A stretch of DNA of 64,000 nt from Protea cynaroides. Its lineage: Eukaryota > Streptophyta > Magnoliopsida > Proteales > Proteaceae. Location of the stretch: positions 77,305,567 through 77,369,566 of the forward strand of contig CM053269.1 of the NCBI GenBank assembly GCA_028583415.1, written 5' to 3'. Shown one piece after another: positions 48,431 through 59,802 of this stretch; positions within the stretch are counted from its first letter, which is position 1; every line of letters starts with the position of its first letter. Under the pieces are notes generated by a model. It had not been told where the DNA came from, did not search any database, and saw only the letters and a list, made by a program, of their open reading frames with translations. The translations under genes were made by a program, and so were the position numbers.

Positions 48431-48790
48431 TACTTAGGGTAGGAGATCCCTAAAAAAATGAAATGAACACTTAGGGTAGGAGATCTCTAAAATGGAAATA
48501 ACACGGTTCTTAGGGTAGGAGATCCCTAAAATGAAAATAACATAGTTCTCAAGGTAGGAGATCTCTAAAAACAGAATGAATACACAGGGTAGGAGATCCC
48601 TAAAAAATGAAAAAAACACAACATTTAGGGTAAGAGATCCATAAAAATGAAATGAATACTTAGGGTAAGAGACCCCTAAAAATGGAATGAATACTTAGGG
48701 TAGTAGATCCCTAAAAATGGAATGAATACTTTGGGTAGGAGGCCCCTAAAAATGGAATGAATACTTAGGGTAGGAAGTCCCTAAAAAATA
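48431..48790. repeat. Hairpin-phased minisatellite, about 10 units
   Basis: About ten imperfect units of 36-40 bp. Each has the core ttagggtaggagatcccta followed by an A-rich spacer ending gaatgaatac. In most units TTAGGG and CCCTAA are inverted arms around an 8-base loop, so every unit can fold into a small hairpin. Units 7-10 are more alike than 1-6. Confidence 0.9.
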
Positions 48791-49560
48791 GAACAAGGGA
48801 AAAGGAACCTTAGAAACCTTAATCACGTTTTACAAGGCTTTTCGAACTACATTGTACCTGATTTTTAGGACCTCTAGAATATGTAGGCAATTTGGGAGAG
48901 TTCCCAAGTACAGTACTACAGTCTATCTAGACCATCCATCAAGTATAAACTTCAACTTAAACAAGGAATTTAATTGAAGCACATGTATAAACTACATCCA
49001 TAATCTTTAATCACATATAATTCGTTCGAATTATGATTTTGGACCTGATTTTCAAGAGGCAAAGTCTCAAGGGATACATAGGCAATTTGAGAATATTCTC
49101 ACATTCGGTCCAATACCGAACTATCATTTGGTTCAGTTCACTGTACATTACATTACTTGTTTATTTGCTTCAGATCATATTTGGTTGAACCCTAGGTTAG
49201 AAGAACCTAGCAACTTGGTTTAGAATGTCCCTCATTGAACCCTAATCATTCAATTGACCAAGCACAATCAGAATTATAATATAAGGAAAGTTTAAGAGAC
49301 CGATATCGGAGGTGCCTAACACCTTCCCAAAATCGTACCTTGAATACTTATTTGATCTCATGTAAACCAAAGAATCAATCCAATGGGTTATGAGTCAATA
49401 GAAGTCTTACCTTATGGTGAGACTACATTTTTAGAGGTCTTAGACCTTAATCTAGGTGGCGACTCCAACAAAACATGATTTTCTTGATACACCTGAGGAG
49501 GAAGGTGAATCGCCTCTCATTGTCCTCACAGGTACTAATTAGGTACAATCAGGGAATAAC
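48791..49560 (+). repeat. Probable Ty3/gypsy (Tat/Ogre-like) LTR-leader remnant
   Basis: Contains gatatcggaggtgcctaaca and, downstream, ctaggtggcgactccaac. In plant Tat/Ogre-type elements these phrases typically lie at the end of the LTR and in the leader. An imperfect internal repeat (ctgattttNaggacctct / ctgattttcaagaggc; cataggcaatttgagaa) is present. No ends or coding parts were found. Based on recalled family features, so tentative. Confidence 0.45.
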
Positions 49561-50479
49561 TAGGATGACAAAAATGGAATACTTACAGTGTATGACTTCA
49601 CTTTATTGATTAATAATGTTAAAAAAAAAAATTCTAGTTTCATAGATTTGTTGAGCGGCATGAGCTTTGCATTCCAATCATCTGTTCAAACATTAATATG
49701 GAAAAATTGTCCATACATAGTCTCATTTTTTAAGGGTTTCCTTAATGGTCCGTCATTTTGAGCCTCGTGGATGGATCATGTGGCAATTCCAACACTTGAA
49801 TGGATTAGAAGATTAGAAGACAGTTTGCACTAGCCACGTGCCAAATATTGAACTTTAATTCAATCAAAGAAGTTCACATGTATATTTTGTCCATGGGTCT
49901 AGTCCCACGAGTGTGTAAGTTTGTGGGCATGGTGGGCTATCACGAAAGCAAGTTGGAGGAGCAGCTATAAGCGCGCTTGGCTTGCTTCGGCGCTATTCCG
50001 GACGTTAGGTAGCTTGCGTCAGTCTTAGTGCATTCACCGCCAGTCATGGTATTAACTTTTTTGGTGTTGATGAGTGTCTTTCTTGTTACCAAAAATACAA
50101 TATCGGGTTGTGTGTTTTTCTGTAGGTTTAGTCCCACATTAGGTGTGTGTGAGTAGATGAGTTTGTGTGCGTAAGAAATTTCGTGGCTTTCAAGGTTGGT
50201 TTACTCACATACATATTGGCGGTGCATCCTCATGTATCTATGCAGGCCTTGGATTGTCAAAGACTCAAAGCCCATTTTGCCATTTGGTACACTTAAAACA
50301 TGACATGTGAACAAGAATCCCTCACGTCTAATTGTTTACAAAATCTGGGCATCATCTAATATGTCATACAATATATTTTAAGGCCCTTTAGGTAAGCTTT
50401 TTAATTGGACCATGTAGAAAATTTTTATCCTAATAATATATATATTTTAGCTTTTCTATTCCCCGTGCTTAGGCAACCA
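49561..50479. other. Intergenic, nothing recognised
   Basis: No coding frame or repeat end is supported. Two related phrases, tagtcccacgagtgtgtaag (about 49900) and tagtcccacattaggtgtgt (about 50128), suggest a decayed duplication. Confidence 0.5.
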
Positions 50480-51425
50480 TTAGAATGTGGCTAGGTCTAC
50501 TTGGTGTAGCATACCTATCCCGCAAGAATCTATGACACTCTAATACATATACAATTATAATTACATCAAGACAGAGAGATATACGTGGTTCACCCCCGAT
50601 AGTGTGTGAGAGGATAGTCTACGGAGTAATGCTTAACTGGGCTTGGTATTTACTCAGCACTCAATTTTAACTACACCCATAGTCCAAGTCCCACACACCT
50701 ACTTCAACCCCTGATACTCAGAGGCAAAGGCAATCAACTTCAGGCTTTCCCAACATATAAGTAAGAGGGCAGACTGATGCCTAATGTTCAGTTAGATGAA
50801 ACTACCAGTGTCTAGCACCTATTGAACGACCCACACATAATTAATCAAATGGGCATATAAATATTTGCCCTACAATGAAAGCACTTCTAACCTAGGTCAA
50901 TGGTAGTAGTACACCCTAGCTAACATATACAATTTGTAATTCTCAATCCCAACTACACACACATGTATTCACATAGACATTTTAATAAACAAATCATGCC
51001 TAGTCTATGCAATCCAATAAAAGGGAACTACAAATATGGATTACCTTTCCCTTGGTAAATCCACTGAGTTAGATCCTTTGCCGTAGAAGGCAACTCAAGT
51101 ATGGGCTTCCACCATTATCTTTGCTTCTCTTCTTCTTCTTCTCCTCTCTTTTCTTCGTGTGTGTTTTCACAAACAGTTTTAATGCATGCTCAACTTCTTT
51201 CCTCTTCTCTTTTTCATCATTGGTGTTTTCACAAACACCTTCCATGCATGCCCAACTCCTTTCATCTTCTATTCTTATCTTCCTCATTTTCTTCTTACAA
51301 AAACCGTCTTTATGTATTCATTCAAGCACTATAATCCTCCATTGGGCTATGTATCTTCATGTTACTCAAGCATAGAGGTTGAAGAGGATTGATGCATTTC
51401 CCCAAGACCTTTGGTGTTTTTCCTA

Positions 51426-51461
<36 letters not shown>

Positions 51462-51900
51462 AAAAGAAAAAGAAAAAGGAAAACTGAACCTTATTTGGAC
51501 TTCAAAATGGCTAAGTTATGCCCATTTGAAGTTTCGGGGGCAAAACATTCATTTCAGACTATTATAGTGACATGCCGTCTGTTACTATTAGACGAAGTGA
51601 CAACTTAATCCTTCACGAGACAAGTGCGATATCGGCCGTCGAATCATCACTTAAAAATGCGGGTAAAACTTCATCCTTCTGATCAACACTACACCGCTAC
51701 TCCATATCATGGTCTATGAACATGTGATTCAATGTCGTGTGTATATATATGTGCAACAAGATTTCGTGCACCAAACCATTCAAAACCATCTGATCAGAAC
51801 CTTCTTGGTGTGCATCTCTGTGAACCATCCAATCAGAATATTCCCAGTTTCTGAAATTACAAAGAACCCCTCATACGTTTTGAAATTCCAAAACAATTGA
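50480..51900 (-). repeat. Fragment(s) of the copia-like long LTR family
   Basis: Shares atatacgtggttcacc...agtctacggagtaatgc (about 50580-50632) with 34690-34745 and, inverted, with 22640-22735. Further on it has aagttatgcccatttgaagt (about 51513) like aagttatggcggtttgaagt in that LTR. An internal doublet around gtgttttcacaaaca...catgc lies at about 51165-51260. A poly-A run lies at 51427-51459. It is diverged and without clean ends. Confidence 0.55.
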
Positions 51901-52809
51901 TACATAGCAAAGACTTGGAATTAGATCTTGTCATTAAAAAAAAAAAAAAAACCTTATTCTTTGCCGAATTCTAAAAAAATAAAAAAAATAAAAAAAAAAG
52001 ACGAAAATCTAATCCTTTCAAACCAGTGTGAAAAATATTGAATCTGGTCAGTTCCTTCGGAAGGAAGGAGTACCACTGTGCCAAATTACGTGTACAACCA
52101 CATATGGGTAATGACTGATTATGAATCTGATGATCAGATCTTCTCAATCTTCTTATGCAGAATATTGACAAAAAAAAAGAAGAAGGGAAAATGCAGTTAT
52201 TACTACTATTACAATTTATTATAATAATAACAGAATTTATTAATAAGAAGATGGAATACGAGGTCATCAGCTTTGAAAATAAATGTAATAATAATAAAAG
52301 ATGTCGAACTTCGAAAATAAGAAGAGAAGAATCAAATGCATATGCAGATATTCGTTTGCACAGAAAGTACTAAATAATTGTAATTAATAAGAATACAAGT
52401 CAACTCTGAAATGTAAGGTTTTATATTTGACATGAGGTTAATATAACCATATTTGTTAGCTTATTAACATTTTGAGGCGTATCATTAATTCTTTTATACA
52501 TTGATACATATTTAAGACCTTTTCCGTACCCGGTACCCCGGGTCGGCTGGGATTTAATTACAAAAATCCATGGTTAGAGGTATCACTTTGTCGGTTTGGT
52601 TTGCATTGATTTGATTTCGGACCTTTCAATTTTGTATACCCAAAGGCGATTGAGGTCCAATAAAATTTTTTGTTTCCAGTCCGATTTAATTTCAAGCTTT
52701 TATCAGACTGGTTTTATTCTGATTCTTTGATTTAAAATAATTGTTATTTGAATTCCTTGAGTGCTATGTGTATTAATAAATAAATTTATTTCTTACCCCC
52801 TCCCTCCAC

Positions 52810-52840
<31 letters not shown>

Positions 52841-53338
52841 GGTTTAATAGACTTTTATCAATGGGTCCAGAGGAATTCTAATTTTTCATCAAACTGTAAA
52901 AACACAGTCCAATTATGATCTAATAATGTTCAATTTCAATTTAATCGATATCGAATGATCAGGCCGGTTTGGCCCAATTTTAACACCCTACTGTCAACCT
53001 TGAACCCTTCCCAACAGTTAAGGTTGTTCCCTCAATGGCTGAAACTTAACAATTCCCTCCCCCAGGTGGTTCATAAAAATTACAGAGGAAACACCTGTTA
53101 TAAATCTCCATTGACGAAAACAAAATCTTCATTAATTGACGACCAAAACAAAGTTCTTAAAGTAATAATCTCCAACGTGCATGTATCAGTATCCAAGAGA
53201 CTGACATGAAATAAATAATGCAAAACTCTTATAATATTATAAGAGGAACTTAAAGGATGAACAACCTATATATAACTTCCTCCAACATTTTCATCTCGGT
53301 AGTCTTCTTCCTCTTTTTATTTTTTTCCTTTCAAAATC
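51901..53338. other. Intergenic, upstream region of the phosphatase gene
   Basis: AT-rich. A-runs occur at about 51936-51950 and 52810-52838, and 52550-52990 looks like a decayed repeat (cggtttggt / ccggtttggcccaat). Closest to the gene, ctatatataact at about 53267-53278 is a good TATA-box candidate about 65 bases before the start codon. No consensus phosphate-starvation (PHR1) site, gnatatnc, was spotted by eye in the last 300 bases. Confidence 0.5.
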
Positions 53339-56300
53339 ATGAATGCTTTTCTATCTTCCAATATCACTTCGTTCTTCTTTCTATTTCTTTTCTTGCTTGG
53401 TTCATCATCTGCAAGAACTTTGTCATCTTCATCATCACCATATTCTTCTACTGAATTTTATGGTCAAACTGAATTTTCATCATCAAATTTTAGACTATTG
53501 AACAGAAGATCTTTATTGAGTTGTCATGATTCCAACCCATATCTTCAAATCAGTATAGATTCAGTTTCAGCGTCTGGACTTTCGAACGACCAAAATGTAA
53601 CAGTTTCTGTAAGTGGAGTTTTGGCCCCTGTAAAATCTGATTGGATTGGCATGATCTCACCTTCTTATGCCAAGTAAGTGAAATCAAAATTAGACATATT
53701 TTAAATTCATCGTTTCTCTGGTGTGAGACATACTTCTTAAAATCTAACCGATTTTTGGGTGTGTGTTCAGTGTCACAGATTGTGCTAAGAATGAGGTAAT
53801 GTACCTTCAGACTGGAGATACTAGTAAACTTCCTCTTCTCTGCCATTATCCTGTAAAGGTAACACCATGATTTTTTTTGTTATTTTCCACCTCTTTCCTA
53901 GAAGCCCATATATAGATTTTCATTTTGTAAGCTTTTATTAGTTATATGCTATTACTATCTTATAGCACATCCCTCAAGAAATTTTTATTTTTTATTTTTT
54001 TATTTTTTTATTTTTTTATTTTTTGGTTATTGACATCTTTTTTCCAACTTTCTTTTTCTATTATCAATCAAAATTCCTAACCATGTATCATTTAATTACA
54101 TTGCACCTGTTTAATGTTAGTCAAGAAATATAAAGATAAAGGCATGATCATTAAGACACATTAATTACATGTTATATATAACTAAACAAAATATGTATAA
54201 AGAACTAAATGTCAAATCACATAAATTGTAACAAAATTAGATGAAACTGATGGATATTCATTCTTTGGAACTACAGGCTCAATATGTGAGCAACGATCCG
54301 GATTATCTTGATTGCAATAATAACCAATGCCAGAAGTCCGTTGGTGGCTCATGTTTAGTGAAAACATGCAATGGTTCATTGACATTTCATGTCATTAACA
54401 TCAGAACTGATATAGAGTTTGTGTTCTTCACTAATGGCTTTGATGCACCTTGCATCTTAACACAAACAAAACCAGTGAGCTTTGCTAATCCAAATAGCCC
54501 TTTGTACGGTCATCTCTCAAGTGTGGATTCAACAGGACAATCGGTAATTTCGGGTTTCATCTCATAAACTGAATTTAGTTACATTCATATGCTATGATTT
54601 TAAACTAATTGTTAGTGTTTTTGTGTTTATTTTGATGCAGATGAGATTAACATGGGTGAGTGGAGACCAGACCCCACAACAAGTTCAATTTGGAAATGGA
54701 AACCAAACATCACAAGTTACTACTTTTACACAAAATGATATGTGTGGTGAGTCCTTAATCTATTGTCTTTTGCATTCTTTTTCTGCAAGGATAGATCTTA
54801 CAATGATGAAGTTATCAGATGATAATATACATACTCCTGAGAGCAACTTAGGAAATTAACTATGGACATATCCAATTTGGCTAGATGATTTAGTTATTGA
54901 TAAATAATCCTAAATAACCCTTCCGATGCTTTATTCCTCCAATTGATTGGGTGCTGGTCTATCAAGGACTCCACACTCTATTCCTATTAATTAAATTCAA
55001 TGTAATCTGATTAATTTTAAACAAATGATATTTGATACTCTTGATGATTGCTTTTATGATAGTTTCATGAGCGTCTAATGAATTAGTTGACCCTTTTTTT
55101 TGTTACATAATTAGTTGAATGGACCATTCAGTAAATGTACAAAAATAGCCAAGCCTATTTTTAATCAAATAAAATCAAAGATAAATAATATTATAGCTCG
55201 GACTATTGGAACTTAGGGACTGTGATGCGTCTACGGATCTTATTACCCCATCGAAAACATTTAGCACAATACTCAGGTAATGTGGAACGCATCTTAGGGG
55301 CTGTTTGTTAAAACTCAACTCGAGATCACTCGGTTCAAACTACTCAACTTCAAAAGGATTCGGGGTGATAGGGTAGAAATATGTTTGTTAACCAAAGCAT
55401 GAACCCAAAAAGGTTGGGGGTGGAGATGGTGGCACTAGTGGTGAATGGTGATGGTTGGTGATGGTGGTGGTGGTGGGTGGGAGGTAGTGGTGAAGGGTGG
55501 CGGTGGGTGGGTGGGTGGGGGTGGGGGTGGTGATGGTGGTGGAGGGTGGTGGCGGTGGTTGGTGGCTAGTGGTGGTGGCGGTGGTAGGTGGCGGTGGTTG
55601 TTGGTGGATGGTGGTGGCGGTGGTGGCTGGTGGTGGTGGCGATAGTAGGTGGTAGTGGGTGGTAGTGGATGGTGGTGGCGGTGGTGGGTGGTTGGTGGTG
55701 ATGGCACGGGGAGTGGTGGTGGTGGCGGTGGTTGGTGGTTGTGGTGGTGGGGGGGGGGGGGGGGGTGGCGATGGTAGGTGGCGGTGGGTGGTGGCAGTGT
55801 GGTGGTGGTGGTGATGGTAGTGGCGGCAATGGGTGGTGGAGGGTGGTGGCGGTGGCGGGTGGTGGTTGGTGGATGGTGGTTGTGGTAGTGGTAGTGGTAG
55901 TTGGTGGTAGTAGTGGTGTGGGGTGATTTTACTCCAAAATTATGCTCGAAGTCGAAAAGCATCATTTGATGCTCCAAAAATGGATTCTAGAGCTCATTTG
56001 GAGCCGGTTCACTCATGGATTCTCGAAGTCCGAACCGGGTTACCAAACAAGCTTCTACTCCATTTATGCTCCAGAAGTCAGAATCCAACTTTTGGAGTGT
56101 TACCAAACACCCCCTTAGCACTCACGGTTTAGATTTACATAGATTTATTTTTACTTTATTTCTTTTGTTGATTGTAATGCTGAAGGTGCGCTGAAGTAAG
56201 TCCAGGGGTTTTGTAATTTACTTCTTCATTAATTTAAACCTTTTGACTTTTAGCCCGAAAAATAAAAGTTATAATTATTTATGCAATCTATAAAGGAAAT

Positions 56301-59300
56301 GTAAAATAAGTTAGAAGTGAAGAAGGTTTATTGTAAAATAAGTCTTGCAAAGACCATCCCAAGGAGATAGCTCAGTTGGCAAAAGATCAACACCTCAAAA
56401 TGAAGAGGTCTTAATTCAATTCTCCTTGGAACTCTACCTATCCAAAAAAAAAACAAAAAAAAACAAGGATTGCAAAGGTCATAGGACCACTTAACCCAAG
56501 CATCCACCACAGGTCTCACATTGGCACACCTACAATCTAAAAATACAATCACTCATTTATTCTTCCACTTGACATACAAATAGTTATAGATGAGGATAAA
56601 CGAACTGTTGCAATATAATTGTTTGAATATGGCTGTTTGAACATGACCATTGGATTATAGACGTCATTCCGACTTTTAATACCATCATGTCTGCAGTAGT
56701 AACTTAAGAAATAAAACATCTTGCTCCATTTTCTCATTCTTCGTGTTTTTTTAAACCATCTGATTGATTTAATGACACTTTTTTTTGGCTCCAAAATTGG
56801 CAATAGGTTCCAAGTCAATAACCCCAGCCAAAGATTTTGGATGGCATGACCCTGGCTACATTCATACTGCAGTCATGACTGGACTTCAACCATCGACGAA
56901 TTACTCCTACAAATATGGAAGGTAAGTGAATTAATTAGAAGCAATTAGGAGAGAGAGAGAGAGAGAGAGGTGGATTTTTTTCTCTTTTTTTTTTGACAAT
57001 TTATTCTGTCTATCTATATTTGAGAAGAGACTCTTACTGTTACATTGCAGTGATTCAGTCGGTTGGAGTGATCAAATTCAATTTCGGACACCTCCAGCAG
57101 CAGGATCAGCTGAGCTCAGATTCCTTGCATATGGTGATATGGGGAAGGCTCCCCATGATGCCTCAGTTGAGCACTACATTCAGGTCATTCCCTAAAAATT
57201 TTTATTCATTCACAAACTAGAGATTTAATTCATCTTTAGAGAATAACACACATACACACAACATTCTTATTAGAGTTTGTGTTGTGAAATAAACAGCCAG
57301 GATCAATACCAGTGACAGATGCAATGGCCCAAGAAGTTGCATCAGGCAATGCCAATGCCATTTTCCATATTGGAGACATCAGCTATGCAACAGGCTTCCT
57401 AGCAGAATGGGATTTCTTCCTTCAACAAATAGGCTCTGTGGCTTCTCGTGTTTCCTACATGACTGCAATTGGCAACCATGAGAGAGATTATACAGACTCC
57501 GGATCAGTTTACACAACTACTGACTCAGGTGGAGAATGTGGAGTTCCTTATGAGACTTATTTTCCTATGCCTACTAGTGCTAAAGACAAGCCATGGTATT
57601 CCATAGAGCAAGGACCTGTCCATTTTACTGTGATTTCTACCGAGCACGATTGGAACTCAACCTCAGAACAGGTAATTAATTAAGATGACCTTTCTGTTCC
57701 CTCACATGTTAATTGATCCTTAAATAAATATATTTCTTTATCATATTCTAACACACAATTTATTTTATAGTACAAATGGATGCAAACAGACTTGGGTTCT
57801 GTTAATCGATCAAGAACCCCATGGTTAATTTTCACAGGGTAAATTAATTTTTAATTCTCTACAAACAAAAATTTATCATTTTCAATATTCTACCTCTTTA
57901 TTAGTAATGTTGATGATCTTTGTTTAAAGTTTGAATTATTTTGGATCACTGTTTTCATGTTCCTCTATGTCAAATTTATTCTTTGAAATTACAAATATTA
58001 TCAATTGAAATATTTCCCCATGCAGACACAGACCAATGTATTCGTCCATATCATCAGGAGCAATTCCAAGCGTAGATTCAAAATTTGTCTCAGCCGTTGA
58101 GCCTTTACTGGTGCAATACAAAGTAAATAAAACGTATCCTTTGCAACAAGATTAATGATTCTTTGAAAGTACAAAGATCATGAGATGGAAAATAAAAATT
58201 TATAACAGATTTCTAACTTTAATTTCTTTCATTGACCATTGTTTTGTGATCATGAATCAGGTGGATCTAGCTCTCTGGGGTCATGTTCATAATTACGAAA
58301 GAATGTGTGCTGTTTATCAAAATGTTTGCATGGCCATGCCTATCAAAGATGCAAATGGGACTGATACATATTATAATAAAAATTACAGTGCTCCAGTTCA
58401 TGCAGTTATTGGAATGGCTGGATTCAGTCTGGACCAGTTCCCTAGCAACGTAAGTTGTGAATGAGTATCCTCTCTTGTTTCTTTGCTGTTGTTTTTCTAG
58501 TGCTTAATGCGTATATTCTTTTTAGGATTTTTCTACTTGTAACTAGTGTGGTTATATCAACATCTTGCAATCGTTGCTTTTTACTATCAGATTTGTACTA
58601 GTCCATAAATGAAATATCAAAGCGGTCCTATGTATATTGAAGTTTCCATGATGATTCAATGAATATGCATTAAAGAGAATCAATCAGTTACAACCCTTAT
58701 TATATTCAAACAGACCTTTTTATTGGTACAAATACTATGAATGGTTAGATTCAATTTGTTTATTTTTAGTGAGTCTAACCACATTGTATTTTCTTTCTTC
58801 TCTATTTGATTTAAATTATCTCTTGCCCTTAACAAAAGATCAACATATTTATTGTCCTTCCATTCATTAATAAGGATTAGATCGTCAAAGCCCATAGTAC
58901 ATGTAATCTATTACCTTCCTTTCATTCAATTATTGATTGTGAGTAATTCAACAAGGTGTGCATAAAAAAGAAGTGCTTGTAGTGCAGTGATGGCTGTCAG
59001 CTGGTGCATTTCATGTCAAGTTCAAATATGTTGATATCCCACCTCCTTTCTGCATCCTCTCCCCAACCTCACACCCTCGAGCTCCACTCGGAACCCAATC
59101 CCTTCCGGGCCACTATTGTGGTGGCCGCTAGGCCACCTTGGCACACACAAGAAAAATGTGTATAAATAAAAACCTTTTATATAATTAAGACTAACAATAA
59201 TGTTGTTTGTTTTGGACAGGCTAGCGTTAATAGTTGGAGCTTAGTTAGGATTTCAGATTTTGGATATGTACGATTTCACACCACGGTTGGTGAATTAAGT

Positions 59301-59696
59301 GCTGAGGTTAGTATAATAAATCCAAGTCAAACTCATAAAAATTTTTCTTGAGTAGATAAGAAATTACTTTATTAAAAAAACAAAAAGAAAGAATATACAA
59401 CTATCTGCAGCCGTTGAATAGTAATATTTTATGCTCATAATTTTTTCACTTGGTTTCCTCCTTGAAATGAACTTACTTATTCTTTATATCTTGCCATCTT
59501 AAAGCTTGTGAATGCAAACAACCAGACTGTTCAGGATAGCTTCCGCATCATTAAAGGATCAACAACCCAAAAGCCCATTGGTGTAAGAAACAATGCAAGC
59601 CCAGATCACTTCAGGAGCTGCCAAGCGCTAACACTATTGGGCTTCTGTGTGTATATCTGTTTGTGTGTAATGAGAGAATCATTGTCCTGGTTGTAA
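53339..59696 (+). CDS. PAP27: Purple acid phosphatase (PAP24/PAP27-like), 12 exons
   Basis: A secreted binuclear metallophosphoesterase. Exons inferred from GT-AG sites and unbroken frame: 53339-53673, 53771-53858, 54277-54543, 54641-54746, 56807-56921, 57051-57183, 57297-57671, 57771-57838, 58026-58122, 58261-58449, 59220-59306, 59505-59696. They total 683 codons, somewhat longer than the roughly 610 I recall for this subgroup. Residues 1-25 form a signal peptide (hydrophobic SFFFLFLFLLG, cut near SSSA). A fibronectin-like N-terminal domain precedes the catalytic domain. All seven metal ligands are present: D333 (GDMG), D375 and Y378 (GDISY), N408 (GNHE), H497 (TGHRPMY), H536 and H538 (GHVHNYER). 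The closest relatives are often labelled 'probable inactive', which the ligands here do not explain. Intron 4 (2.06 kb) contains a MITE and a SINE. The last ~25 residues include a hydrophobic stretch (LTLLGFCVYICLCV) after the usual end. Confidence 0.9.
55297..56114. mobile_element. PIF/Harbinger-like MITE with GGT minisatellite core (intron 4)
   Basis: 818 bp, flanked by TTA on both sides (55294-55296, 56115-56117). Left end GGGGCTGTTTGTTAA; right end, reverse-complemented, GGGGGTGTTTGGTAA. The inverted repeats extend imperfectly inward for about 50 bases. Trinucleotide TTA duplications with such ends are typical of PIF/Harbinger (Tourist-type) MITEs. The centre (about 55419-55925) is an expanded ggtggt array with a G-run at 55749-55764. 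It lies in the phosphatase intron and has no transposase. Long His/Pro/Thr frames across the array are artefacts of it. Confidence 0.82.
55419..55925. repeat. GGT/GGC-rich minisatellite
   Basis: About 500 bases of degenerate ggtggtggc/ggtggttggtgg units on the plus (coding) strand, including a run of about 16 G near 55750. Dense GG and GGGG tracts could fold as G-quadruplexes in the pre-mRNA. Confidence 0.95.
56358..56469 (+). mobile_element. Short tRNA-headed SINE in intron 4
   Basis: Begins cccaaggagatagctcagtt. Its tagctcagttgg matches the RNA polymerase III A box, and ttaattcaattctcc is a decayed B box. The first bases aaggaga pair perfectly with tctcctt at 56420-56426, like an acceptor stem, and cctc/gagg form an anticodon-type stem. 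An A-rich tail (56442-56466) follows. The flanks ttgcaaagaccat (56345-56357) and ttgcaaaggtcat (56470-56482) are a 13-bp target duplication with two differences. At 112 bp it is a very small SINE or retroposed tRNA. Confidence 0.78.
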
Positions 59697-59706
59697 TAAA
59701 TTTTTT

Positions 59707-59802
59707 GAGTTGTATTTACAACAAATAAAAATGTATTGAGAGCCTCTTTTACTATTTTAAGCTGTATTTACAACTAATAAAATATATTGAGAGCCTCTTT
59801 TA
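59707..59802 (+). repeat. Tandem doublet with two poly(A) signals after the phosphatase gene
   Basis: Two imperfect copies of about 45 bases (tgtatttacaac...attgagagcctctttta) lie immediately after the stop codon. Each holds AATAAA (59724-59729 and 59776-59781). The doublet ends exactly at the TTA target duplication of the downstream MITE. Confidence 0.8.

Noticed and set aside
48431..48790. CRISPR-like regular repeats
   Set aside because: Plant nuclear context, imperfect contiguous units with similar, not unique, spacers, and no cas genes.
55435..55977. 180-codon His/Pro/Thr-rich minus-strand frame, and similar frames on both strands
   Set aside because: A by-product of the GGT minisatellite; open in several frames on both strands with no start context or domain.
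56358..56430. Functional tRNA gene
   Set aside because: The B box and anticodon loop are degenerate, and it has an A-rich tail and target duplications, so it is a retroposed copy.
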